Assembly: GCA_964418595.1 (NCBI GenBank) | Contig: CAYQMF010000029.1 | Coordinates: 1 to 56,946 of the forward strand | Source of the DNA: CAYQMF01 sp964418595 | GTDB lineage: Bacteria > Planctomycetota > UBA1135 > UBA2386 | Direction: 5' to 3' | Length of the DNA stretch: 56,946 bases | Shown: positions 22,795-30,920 of the stretch, piece by piece | Layout of the letters: each line of letters begins with the position of its first letter | How positions within the stretch are numbered: position 1 is the first letter of the stretch | Made by a program: the position numbers and the translations under genes | Notes under the pieces: model-generated | Database searches by the model: none | What the model was told of the DNA's origin: nothing | The model's input: only the letters and a program-made list of their open reading frames with translations

Positions 22795-25415
22795 CGCCCG
22801 CCCTCCGGTTCCTGCGTCCATGTCCCCGTCATCGGCCGCGCCACCCGCACGCCCTGCTCGCCCGATGCCGTCGTGTCGAGCCGATTGAGGCGCATCGCGC
22901 TGCGCACGAACATCTTCGTGGACACGTAGCTGCCGCCGCGTGTCGGGCGCTGGGGATTCCTCTCGTCCCCCACCAGACGGCCGTCGCCCGGCGCGTGGCC
23001 TTCCTCCCCGTGGGCGGGGTAGTTCTCGCGATACGGGTCGCCACACCATTCCCATACGTTGCCGAGGATGCAGTGCAGCCCGAACGGGTTTTGGGCCAGC
23101 GCGTCGACCCGCGCCGGCAGTGCCTGGCCGTCGTCGAGGTCCTCGTGGAACCAGCTGTTGGGGACGCCCGCTGTCTTGGCAGTGAGGTCGGCGAGGTTCA
23201 CGCGTCCATAAAGCGACTTCATGTCGGGTCCGGTCCACCACGGATGGGAGCTGCCCGCCCGCGCCGCGTACTCCCATTGCGCCTGGGTGGGCAGCGCGAG
23301 CCCCCAGCTCCGCAGCTCGACGTCGCAGGTCCGCCAACTGACCTGCTCGACCGGGAACGCCGATGTCGCCAGTCGCCTCTTCGGCGCCCAGAACGCAGGG
23401 TTGCCTCCCGTCCAACGCTCCCACTGACCCTGGGTCAACTCATGCTTCCCGAGAAAGAAGGGCGCGAGCGTCACGCGATGTGGCGCCTGCTCCACCCTCA
23501 CCGAGTCGGGATCGTAGTTGGGCTCCGCCGCGTCCTTCTTCTGACTGCCCATCCAGAACGTGCCGCCCGGCAGGAGCACCAGCACCGGGTCGGCATCGCC
23601 CAGGTTCTCGATGCGCGTTTCGTCGGTCAGGGCAGGCTCCCGTCCGCGCGGTGTCCACCACCGGAACTCCCACAGGCCGGTCTGCGAGTTCTTGCGCAAG
23701 GGCACGAGCCCCAGCTGCGGCTCGATGCGCAGGCCCCGGTATGCAGGACACTGCACCGGGTCGGCGATCTCCGCGAGCGCGCGTTGCCACGCGTCCGAGG
23801 GCTCGCGCAACGTCGCCCCTTCGACGCCCTGGCACCACGGCAGGTGCAAGCGCACGCGCTCCATCACTTCGCCCTTCGCCACCAGGAGGTCGAGGCCGCG
23901 CAGCAGATCCTGCAGACCCGCGTGCAGGATCATGTCCCGCGGGTCGGCGAACTCGAGCGCGCCACTCGCGCCGACACGACCTGCGGCGCTCAGAGCGTCC
24001 AGGTCGGCACGCCGTGCGTCGGCCTGAGCCGTCAACGCCTCCGCGCGTACGAGCCACGCTTGCAGCGCGGCGACGTCGTGGCGAGTGCCGGGGGCGATCG
24101 GCAGCACGACTTCTTCCGCCTCCCGACGCAGCGAGCGCAGCTCCGGCGTGAGGCCGAGCTTGCGGTAGCGCGTGTCCCACGCCGCCAACTCGCGCGCCGC
24201 ATTGAGTTCGCGCCCGACCAGCACCGCTCCGCCGATGAGCGCAACTGCCACGAAGGCGCTCGCCACACGGTGCCGCACGACGAACTTGCGCGTGACGTAG
24301 GCGAAGCCCGGCCGACGGGCCAGGATCGGCTGCGAGGCGAGGTACCGTCGAACGTCGGCGGCCAGCTCGGACACGCCCGCGTAGCGTCGGCCGATGTCCT
24401 TGGCGAGCGCCGCCGCGCAGATGCCGTCGAGATCGCCACGCAGGGCGCGCGCAGCAATGCGCGGATCACCCGCGACCGCGCTTGGACGCGGGGCGTCGTC
24501 TTCCCGGATCCGGCGTAGCAACTCGAGCAGGGCCGTAGCCGTGCTGTTCACGCGCTCGTGCGGGCGCCGGCCGGTGAGCAGCTCGAAGAGCAAGACACCG
24601 AGCGCGTACACGTCGGTGCGGGTGTCCAGGTTTGCCCCGTCGGCATCGGCCTGCTCCGGACTCATGTACTCCGGCGTGCCGACCACCTGCCCGGCCTCCG
24701 TGAGCTGCGTGTTCACGCGATCCTGCGCCACGAGCTTGGCCAGGCCAAAGTCGATGATCTTCGGAACGTCGACGCCGTCGACGTCCACCACCAACACGTT
24801 CCCGGGCTTCAGGTCGCGGTGGATGACGCCCTGCTGGTGCGCGTGTTGCACGCCTTCGCACACGCGCACGAACAGCTCCAGCCGGGCGCGCAACGACAAT
24901 GCTCGCTCGCGGCAATAGCGTGTGATCTCCCTGCCATCGACGAACTCCATCGCGAACCACGGCCGACCGTCCGGCGTGGCGCCGGCATCGAAGACGCGCG
25001 CGATGTTCTCGTGCTGCATCGACGCCAGCGCCCGCCGCTCGACGAGGAACCGCGCCACGAAGTCGTCGCCGTAGCGACCGTGCTGGACGACCTTGACCGC
25101 CACACGACGACGCAGGGGCTCGTGCTGTTCGGCGAGGAACACTTCGCCCATGCCCCCCGCCCCCAACCGCCGCACGACCTGATAGGGCCCGATGCGCTCC
25201 TGCAGCACTGCGTCCGTCGGAGCATCGACCCGACCCGCGTCGGCGAGCGTGCCCGCGAGACCTGCGGCGCGGAGGGCCTCGATCTCCGCGACCAGCGCGG
25301 TCCGGTGCTCCGGGTGTCGCGCGAGCAGCTCTTCGAGGGCCGCCGTGTCGTCCGCGTCGACGATCCGCAGTGCGGAGGCGAGCAGGCCCTCGAAGGCGTC
25401 ACGAGGCTCCACCAT
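22791..25415 (-). CDS. Ser/Thr protein kinase fused to formylglycine-generating-enzyme-like domain
   Basis: An 874-residue protein. Residues about 75-345 form a Hanks-type kinase: glycine loop LGAGGMGEV, Lys108 in VAVKVV, catalytic loop HRDLKPGN (Asp201), and IDFGLAK (Asp222). A transmembrane helix follows (VASAFVAVALIGGAVLVG), then a helical linker. The C-terminal 240 residues are a SUMF1/FGE-sulfatase domain with LLPGGTFWMGS, LTQGQWERWTGGNPAFW, LPTQAQWEYAARAG, NVWEWCGD and RGGSYVS. The FGE domain would face outside, acting as a sensor or binding module rather than necessarily an oxidase. The ATG at 25415 matches the start of the acidic N-terminal helical domain; the longer open frame is antisense to the GHKL gene. 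It overlaps the sigma gene. Confidence 0.9.
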   Translation of the reverse strand: MVEPRDAFEGLLASALRIVDADDTAALEELLARHPEHRTALVAEIEALRAAGLAGTLADAGRVDAPTDAVLQERIGPYQVVRRLGAGGMGEVFLAEQHEPLRRRVAVKVVQHGRYGDDFVARFLVERRALASMQHENIARVFDAGATPDGRPWFAMEFVDGREITRYCRERALSLRARLELFVRVCEGVQHAHQQGVIHRDLKPGNVLVVDVDGVDVPKIIDFGLAKLVAQDRVNTQLTEAGQVVGTPEYMSPEQADADGANLDTRTDVYALGVLLFELLTGRRPHERVNSTATALLELLRRIREDDAPRPSAVAGDPRIAARALRGDLDGICAAALAKDIGRRYAGVSELAADVRRYLASQPILARRPGFAYVTRKFVVRHRVASAFVAVALIGGAVLVGRELNAARELAAWDTRYRKLGLTPELRSLRREAEEVVLPIAPGTRHDVAALQAWLVRAEALTAQADARRADLDALSAAGRVGASGALEFADPRDMILHAGLQDLLRGLDLLVAKGEVMERVRLHLPWCQGVEGATLREPSDAWQRALAEIADPVQCPAYRGLRIEPQLGLVPLRKNSQTGLWEFRWWTPRGREPALTDETRIENLGDADPVLVLLPGGTFWMGSQKKDAAEPNYDPDSVRVEQAPHRVTLAPFFLGKHELTQGQWERWTGGNPAFWAPKRRLATSAFPVEQVSWRTCDVELRSWGLALPTQAQWEYAARAGSSHPWWTGPDMKSLYGRVNLADLTAKTAGVPNSWFHEDLDDGQALPARVDALAQNPFGLHCILGNVWEWCGDPYRENYPAHGEEGHAPGDGRLVGDERNPQRPTRGGSYVSTKMFVRSAMRLNRLDTTASGEQGVRVARPMTGTWTQEPEGGR

Positions 25416-25514
25416 CGACACGGGATCGTCCGCTGCCTGCCCGCCAGGGTCAACGAGCGGGCGCGTCCACGCAGTCTGCCAGGGTTCGGCGTGTGGCCTT
25501 CGCGCCGCGGCACC

Positions 25515-25520
25515 TATCCT
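25515..25520 (+). promoter_or_regulatory. Putative -10 element of the GHKL ATPase gene
   Basis: TATCCT ends 6 nt before the GTG start at 25527. No ribosome site fits between them, so a leaderless mRNA is likely. Confidence 0.4.
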
Positions 25521-25526
25521 TCCGTC

Positions 25527-27440
25527 GTGCCACGCAGTCCCTCGTCCCGTCGCGCCGCCCCCGCCCTGCGTGAAGGCAAGGTCAAGCCCGCGGATCCCTT
25601 CGAGCTGATCCGTTGGCTCGCGCACTGCCAGCAGGATCCGCGCAAGGCGGCCGCCGAGCTGGTCCAGAACTCGCTCGATGCGGGCGCGACCCGCGTCGAC
25701 ATCGTGCGCCGGCGCGACAAGGGCCAGTTCGTGCTGCAGATCACCGACGACGGCAGCGGCGTCATCCCGGAGCTGCCGCGCGACGAGGCGCTGGCGTGGA
25801 TCGCCACGCACATCGGACACTCGCGCAAGCGCAACCTCACGCCGGAGCAGCGGCGCGAACTGATGACGCAAGGGCAGTTCGGCATCGGGATCCTCGGTTT
25901 CTGGTGTCTCGGCGAACACCTCGTGATCGCGACCGCGGTCGACGGCGAACCGCCGGTCGAGCTGCACCTGTGGGCAGAGAAGGCGAACTACCGCGTCGCC
26001 AAGAGCCGTGGGCGGCTCGGCCTCCGGCACGGCACGGAGGTCACCATCCGCGGCCTGCATCCCCACGTCGGCCGCGCGCTCACCGCGCGGAAGCTCAACG
26101 ACTACCTGGCGCTCGAGCTACGCGGCCAACTCCTGGAGCGCAGCGTGCAGGTCGTCGTGCATGATCGGATCGCGCGCGGGTCGGCGCAGAAGGTCTGGCA
26201 GGTCAAGCCGCTGCAGTTCCCCGGTCCGCGCGTCGCCGTTCCCGAGCAGCTTGCGGTTGCGGGTCATCGCGCGGCGCGGGTGGAGCTGCACCTCAACGCC
26301 GAGAGCGAGTCGCCGCTGCGCGTGTCCCTCGCTGCCGGCGGCACCGTCGTGCTCGACGACATCGTCGAACTGGCGCCGGAACTGCTGGGCGGCGGGCCCT
26401 TCGCCAGCGGCCGGTTGTGCGGCGTGATCGACTTTCCCGACCTCGAACCGTCGCCCGGCTCACGCCGCGGGGTCGCAACTGGCGCCGCCCGCGACGCATT
26501 GCTCACAGCACTCGCCGACCTCACTCGCCAGCTCGACGAGTTGCTCGCCCACGAACAGCAGCGACGCCACGAAGAAGTCGAGCAGCGCCAGCTCCGCTCG
26601 CTGCGGAAGGCGTTCCTCGCCGTGCGCCGTCAGGCGCCAGAGCTGTCGTTCTTCGACGTGGCGGCGGGGAACCGCGGCGGTGCCGGAGCAGACACGAGCG
26701 CCGACGCCGGCGCCGCCCCGGAGGAGAACGCCGCGCGCGTCGGACACGCCCTCGCGCCGGGGACCTCGGGTCCGACGTCGCCCCCCGACGAAGCCGTCGC
26801 GGACGCAGCCGGCATCGCCGACGGCGACGCCGAGGCTCCCGCGCAGCGCGCCCTATTCCCGCCCGGCCCGCTGGCGACACTGCAAGTGCGTCCACCCAGC
26901 ACCCGCGTGGAGATCCTCGGCCAACGCCGCCTGCGCGCCGTCCCCCTCGATGGCGACGGGCGCACCGTGACCCTCACGCTCCCGATCAGTTGGACGGTCA
27001 GCACCGGCGGCGGCCGCGTCGAAGCACTCAGCGCCGATGGCCGCCACGCGCAGTACGTCGCGCCCGACGCGCCGGGGGAAGCGACGATCACTGCGTGCGC
27101 CGTCGAACGCGAGGTCCGCGTCGAGGGCAGTGCGAACGTGCGCGTCGTCGACGAGATCGGCAGCGCGGCCGGTGCCGCGCTGGGCTTCCCGCCGCCGGAG
27201 TTCGTCGACGAGCCCGCCGGCGAGTGGCGTTCACGCGTCCTCGACGGCCGCTGGCAGGTGAACCGCGCCCACCCCGACTTCCAGGCCGCCGCCGCGGGCG
27301 AGCGCCTGCAGCTCCGCTACCTGGCGACGCTGCTTGCGAAGGAGCTGGTCGTGCGCACTTTCCCGCAGCCGCAGATCGCCCGGCCCCTCGAGCAGCTCGT
27401 GCGGCTGGTGACGATCCTCAACGCGACCATCGAGCGGTAG
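25527..27440 (+). CDS. GHKL (Hsp90/MutL/MORC-like) ATPase with C-terminal Ig-like region
   Basis: A 637-residue protein. The N-terminal GHKL ATPase has the N box AAELVQNSLDAGATRVDI (Asn48), G1 box ITDDGSG (Asp74/75) and G2 box GQFGIGILGFW (116-126), the last characteristic of MutL/Hsp90-type rather than histidine-kinase ATPases. A transducer-like beta segment and a helical part (LARQLDELLAHEQQRRHEEVEQ-like) follow. Next come an Ala/Pro-rich linker and a beta-sandwich region (VTLTLPISWTVSTGGGRVEALS) resembling bacterial Ig-like folds, then a final helical domain. It has no MutL endonuclease motif and no kinase partner. The gene is divergent from the kinase-FGE operon with 111 nt between starts. 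The function is unknown; relatives occur in DNA-repair, chaperone and defence contexts. Confidence 0.75.
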   Translation: MPRSPSSRRAAPALREGKVKPADPFELIRWLAHCQQDPRKAAAELVQNSLDAGATRVDIVRRRDKGQFVLQITDDGSGVIPELPRDEALAWIATHIGHSRKRNLTPEQRRELMTQGQFGIGILGFWCLGEHLVIATAVDGEPPVELHLWAEKANYRVAKSRGRLGLRHGTEVTIRGLHPHVGRALTARKLNDYLALELRGQLLERSVQVVVHDRIARGSAQKVWQVKPLQFPGPRVAVPEQLAVAGHRAARVELHLNAESESPLRVSLAAGGTVVLDDIVELAPELLGGGPFASGRLCGVIDFPDLEPSPGSRRGVATGAARDALLTALADLTRQLDELLAHEQQRRHEEVEQRQLRSLRKAFLAVRRQAPELSFFDVAAGNRGGAGADTSADAGAAPEENAARVGHALAPGTSGPTSPPDEAVADAAGIADGDAEAPAQRALFPPGPLATLQVRPPSTRVEILGQRRLRAVPLDGDGRTVTLTLPISWTVSTGGGRVEALSADGRHAQYVAPDAPGEATITACAVEREVRVEGSANVRVVDEIGSAAGAALGFPPPEFVDEPAGEWRSRVLDGRWQVNRAHPDFQAAAAGERLQLRYLATLLAKELVVRTFPQPQIARPLEQLVRLVTILNATIER

Positions 27441-27458
27441 GCGACACCTCGGCCGGCG

Positions 27459-30203
27459 TCAGTCGCCGATCGTCACCTTCGCGCCGTTGCTCGTGACGAG
27501 CCCCAACCGGTTGGCGGTGAAGTCGACGACGCTCGCCTGCGAGAACAGGACCGCACCGGCCAGCGACGTGTCGTCGGGGATCCCGAGCGCGAGTTCGAGG
27601 CTGCCTTCGCTGCCGATCGACGCGAACACCGAGACGTCCCAGCTCACCGACACCGGGCAACCCATCGCACCGAACGGGCCGAGGTCCAGCGGCAGGGGGA
27701 ACGCGCCCCACATCGTGTCGCTGGCGCCGAGCCAGATCACCGCGATCGTCGACGGCCGCGCGCCGTGCACGAGCATCACGAAGCTCTCGCCGATGCGGGG
27801 CAGGGTGCGCGCCGAGAGATAGGGCACGGCCCCCGGCCGCATCGTGCAGTACACGCGCCAAGCGAACGGCGCCACCAGCGGGCCCGCCCACGGTGCGCTC
27901 GTCGAGGCCGTGTAGTAGCACTCCGCGTCGTTGCCGGCGCTTGCCTGCGGCACCGCGATGGGCTCGGGGCTCGCGGTCGTGTCGAACACCATGAAGTAGG
28001 TGATGCCCGGCGTCATGGGCACCGGCGGCGACAGGAACGCGCCACGCCAGTCCTCCGCGGTCGGGATCGGCACCGGGAACGGTCCAGCGACGACCACGCC
28101 CGGCTGTCCCGACGCGTCGGCAGCGTGCAGCGCCATGGTCGCGCTGCCCGCGCCGGTACCGAGGCTGCGCGTCCGCACCGACAGGCCCGCGAGCATGATC
28201 GGCCGCCGCGACAGCATGGGGAACGCATAGCGGCCGCCGGCCGGCACTGTCGGCGTCGCGGTCAGCGACGTCGCGCTGCTGTTCGCCGAGAGGCACACGC
28301 CTTCGACTCCGGTGCCCGGACAACCGGGGCCCAGGGGGATGAAGGTCGCGTCGGGCAGGCACGGGATGCCCGGGTACGGGATGTCACGCGCATCGCACGC
28401 CGCCGAGAGGTCGGCATAGCTCGGCGTGCCGTTGCAGAGGTCGGCGTCGTCGTCGTCGAGGACGAACACCTCGCGCACCGCGGCGCGCAGGCTCTCGGCG
28501 TCGGCGACGATGCTGCCGAAGAACATCACTTCCGCGCGGCCCTTGCCGGCGGCGGCACCCCAGCGCGCCATCAGGCGTGTGCGCATGTCCCACGCGAACC
28601 CCATCCACACCTCACCCATGTCGTGCACGCTGCCGATCGTCGGGTAGCGGCGCGTGTTGAGGCCGGTGCGCAGCCGGTTCGGGATGCGGTTGTCGCGGAA
28701 GAACCCGTCCCCGATCACGGCGTTGCCGCCGCGGAACATCGCGACGATGTCGGCGTTGCCTTCCGAGAGGCCATCGTTCGTGGAGATTCCACCGAACACG
28801 TCGTCGAGCCCGTGCCCCCACTCGTGCTGGATGACGGAGCCGTACGCCGAGTTCGCGCATGTCGCCGACTGCGCAAGGAAGCGCACCGTGTTGGCCACGT
28901 AGTAGGCATTGCACGTCTGGCTGGAGTCGTTCACCGTCGCGGTGATGGCGTCGAGCGTGTCCAGGCGCGAGTTCCCGTGCAGCACCGTGCGCGTCCAGCG
29001 GTTGACGTCGTCGATGTGCCATGCCGTCGTGGTCTGCGCGCGCTCGGTCTCGACGGAGCCGGCCGAGCCGAACGTCACGATGTTGCCGCTCGAGGGGTTG
29101 GTGAAGACCACCCGCCGCGTCAGCGTGGTGCCGGCGGCGTTGGTCAGCCCCGCGAGGTGCCGGCCATCGAGGAAGAAGTCGACCGTGATCGTCGGGTCCT
29201 GCGTGTTGGTGGGGATGTCGAACGAGCCGGTCGTGTCCGACGTGTTGTAGGTGCCACCGTTGACGACCTGCAGGCGGATGTTGCCGAGCGGCACCTCGGT
29301 CAGCGGCGAGGTCGGGGTCGTGCCCTGATTGACGAAGGCACGCACGTTGCCGGACACGTTGAAGAGCGGCGCGGGCGCCGGCTTCGGCGCGGCGACGATG
29401 CGCCCGCGTGCCGACTCACGCAGCGCGCGTGCGTGCGCCAGGGGCGAAATCTCGTGCGCGCACGCGGCCCCGCAGGTGTGTACCTCGTCGTGCCACTGCA
29501 ACACGGTGCCGGTGCGTGCATCGACATACGCAACGCCGCCCTGCGTGCCGTCGGCGCTGGCCACGCGCACGGCCCAGGCGAGGTGCGGGATCGCCGCCAT
29601 GCCGGGCATGAGCGCCGCCCACACCACCACCTCGGGCAGGGCCAGCGGTTGCAGGTTGACGCGCGGCGGCGCGATCTTGCTGTGCGCGTACGCATTCGCG
29701 ATCGCCTCCGTCGCGTCGACGCGCGGCGTGCGATCGAAGGTGACCGGCATCGGGACGGCTCGGGTGCCGAACAAGACCACGCGTCCGTCGTTGCGCACGC
29801 GCACGTCGGCGCGACCCCCGATCACGCGCAGGCCGAAGTGTCGCTGCTCGTACACGAGCACCCACAGGGGACCGACCGGCTCGACGATCTGCGGCACGAA
29901 GGTCGACGCGCCAGATCCCAGCAGATCGGCGTGGCGCGCGAGCACGAGGTCACCGCACGCGGTGGCGTCCATGCGCGTGTGCACGCCCGCCGGCGCGACC
30001 AGCAGGCCGCCGCCGAAGATCGCCTCCGGCGTGCCGGTGGCGGTGTTCCACTCGACGCTCCAGTTCTGGCCATGGTCGCGCTGGAACTGCGCCCATGCGG
30101 CGGCGGGAGGCACCGGGGTCGGCGGAACCTGGGCCGGCAGCGCCCCCGACGGGGACAGACACAGGGAGAGGAATGACAGTGTGGCGGCGGTCGTGGTTCG
30201 CAT
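27459..30203 (-). CDS. Secreted HEXXH metalloprotease (M4/M36-like)
   Basis: A 914-residue exported protein with a signal peptide (MRTTTAATLSFLSLCLSPSGALPAQ). The N-terminal 250 residues resemble the fungalysin/thermolysin propeptide region (VDATEAIANAYAH, WAVRVAS, AYVDARTGTVLQW). The catalytic part has QHEWGHGLDDVFGG (His460, Glu461, His464) and LSEGNADIVAMF (Glu481), a gluzincin zinc site. A Cys-rich and beta-rich C-terminus follows and ends in a domain of about 110 residues (PLPLDLGPFGAMGCPVSVS to LGLVTSNGAKVTIG). That domain resembles the tails of other secreted proteins in this window. AAGGAG precedes the ATG by 10 nt. Extracellular proteolysis is the likely role. Confidence 0.82.
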   Translation of the reverse strand: MRTTTAATLSFLSLCLSPSGALPAQVPPTPVPPAAAWAQFQRDHGQNWSVEWNTATGTPEAIFGGGLLVAPAGVHTRMDATACGDLVLARHADLLGSGASTFVPQIVEPVGPLWVLVYEQRHFGLRVIGGRADVRVRNDGRVVLFGTRAVPMPVTFDRTPRVDATEAIANAYAHSKIAPPRVNLQPLALPEVVVWAALMPGMAAIPHLAWAVRVASADGTQGGVAYVDARTGTVLQWHDEVHTCGAACAHEISPLAHARALRESARGRIVAAPKPAPAPLFNVSGNVRAFVNQGTTPTSPLTEVPLGNIRLQVVNGGTYNTSDTTGSFDIPTNTQDPTITVDFFLDGRHLAGLTNAAGTTLTRRVVFTNPSSGNIVTFGSAGSVETERAQTTTAWHIDDVNRWTRTVLHGNSRLDTLDAITATVNDSSQTCNAYYVANTVRFLAQSATCANSAYGSVIQHEWGHGLDDVFGGISTNDGLSEGNADIVAMFRGGNAVIGDGFFRDNRIPNRLRTGLNTRRYPTIGSVHDMGEVWMGFAWDMRTRLMARWGAAAGKGRAEVMFFGSIVADAESLRAAVREVFVLDDDDADLCNGTPSYADLSAACDARDIPYPGIPCLPDATFIPLGPGCPGTGVEGVCLSANSSATSLTATPTVPAGGRYAFPMLSRRPIMLAGLSVRTRSLGTGAGSATMALHAADASGQPGVVVAGPFPVPIPTAEDWRGAFLSPPVPMTPGITYFMVFDTTASPEPIAVPQASAGNDAECYYTASTSAPWAGPLVAPFAWRVYCTMRPGAVPYLSARTLPRIGESFVMLVHGARPSTIAVIWLGASDTMWGAFPLPLDLGPFGAMGCPVSVSWDVSVFASIGSEGSLELALGIPDDTSLAGAVLFSQASVVDFTANRLGLVTSNGAKVTIGD

Positions 30204-30312
30204 GTCTGGATTGCTCCTTCCCGGTCAAGTGCCGAACCCGCGGCGGGGAGAGACAGGTCTCTCGGGTTTCTTCGCCGCCGGCGCGGCCTGCCGGTGCGCC
30301 GCAACCGCCCCG

Positions 30313-30318
30313 TATGAT
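30313..30318 (+). promoter_or_regulatory. Putative -10 element of the sigma-kinase operon
   Basis: TATGAT, a near-consensus -10, ends 11 nt before the sigma-factor ATG at 30330. Confidence 0.45.
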
Positions 30319-30329
30319 CGCGCCCCGGC

Positions 30330-30920
30330 ATGCACGACCTGCCCACGCCACCGGACGAGCACGCCACCCTCGACCTCGTGGGTCGGATGCGGGCCGGGGA
30401 CGGCGAGGCCTGGCGGGAGATCTATGGCCGATACCGGGACGAACTGCTGCTGTCGATCCGGGTGCGGATGGGCGCGAAGCTGCGGGCGGCGCTGCAGAGC
30501 GAGGACGTCCTGCAGAGCGTCGTCCTCGAGGCCTTCCAGGCCATGCCGCGCTTCGTCGACCGCGGCCCCGGCAGCCTGCGCGGCTACCTGGAGCGGCTGC
30601 TGGTGCAGAAGCTCCGCGGCCGCGCGCGCCGCCTCGCCACCAAGAAGCGGCGCGGCGAGCAGCCGCTCACCGACAGCGTCGCCGACGCGATCGGCACCCC
30701 GGCGACGGTGTCGTATCGCGATCCGCGCTACGACCGGCTCGAGCGGGGACTCGCTTTGCTGCCACCGGACATGCGCGAAGTGATCGTGCTGCGGCGCATC
30801 GAGGGCCTCGCCATCGACGCCGTCGCGCACCGGCTCGAGCGCTCCGCAGCGGCAACGCTCAAGCTGCACGCGCGCGCGATGGCGCGGCTGAGCCTCCTCA
30901 TGCAGGATGGCCCCGCGTGA
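30330..30920 (+). CDS. ECF-type RNA polymerase sigma factor
   Basis: A 196-residue sigma factor. Region 2 includes EAWREIYGRYRDELLLSIRVRMG, SEDVLQSVVLEAFQ and GSLRGYLERLLVQKLRGRARRL. Region 4 includes LLPPDMREVIVLRRIEGLAIDAVAHRLERSAAATLKLHARAM as read in pieces. It belongs to the planctomycete group encoded beside Hanks kinases. Its TGA overlaps the GTG start of the kinase gene (GTGA at 30917), giving tight coupling. Confidence 0.87.
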   Translation: MHDLPTPPDEHATLDLVGRMRAGDGEAWREIYGRYRDELLLSIRVRMGAKLRAALQSEDVLQSVVLEAFQAMPRFVDRGPGSLRGYLERLLVQKLRGRARRLATKKRRGEQPLTDSVADAIGTPATVSYRDPRYDRLERGLALLPPDMREVIVLRRIEGLAIDAVAHRLERSAAATLKLHARAMARLSLLMQDGPA

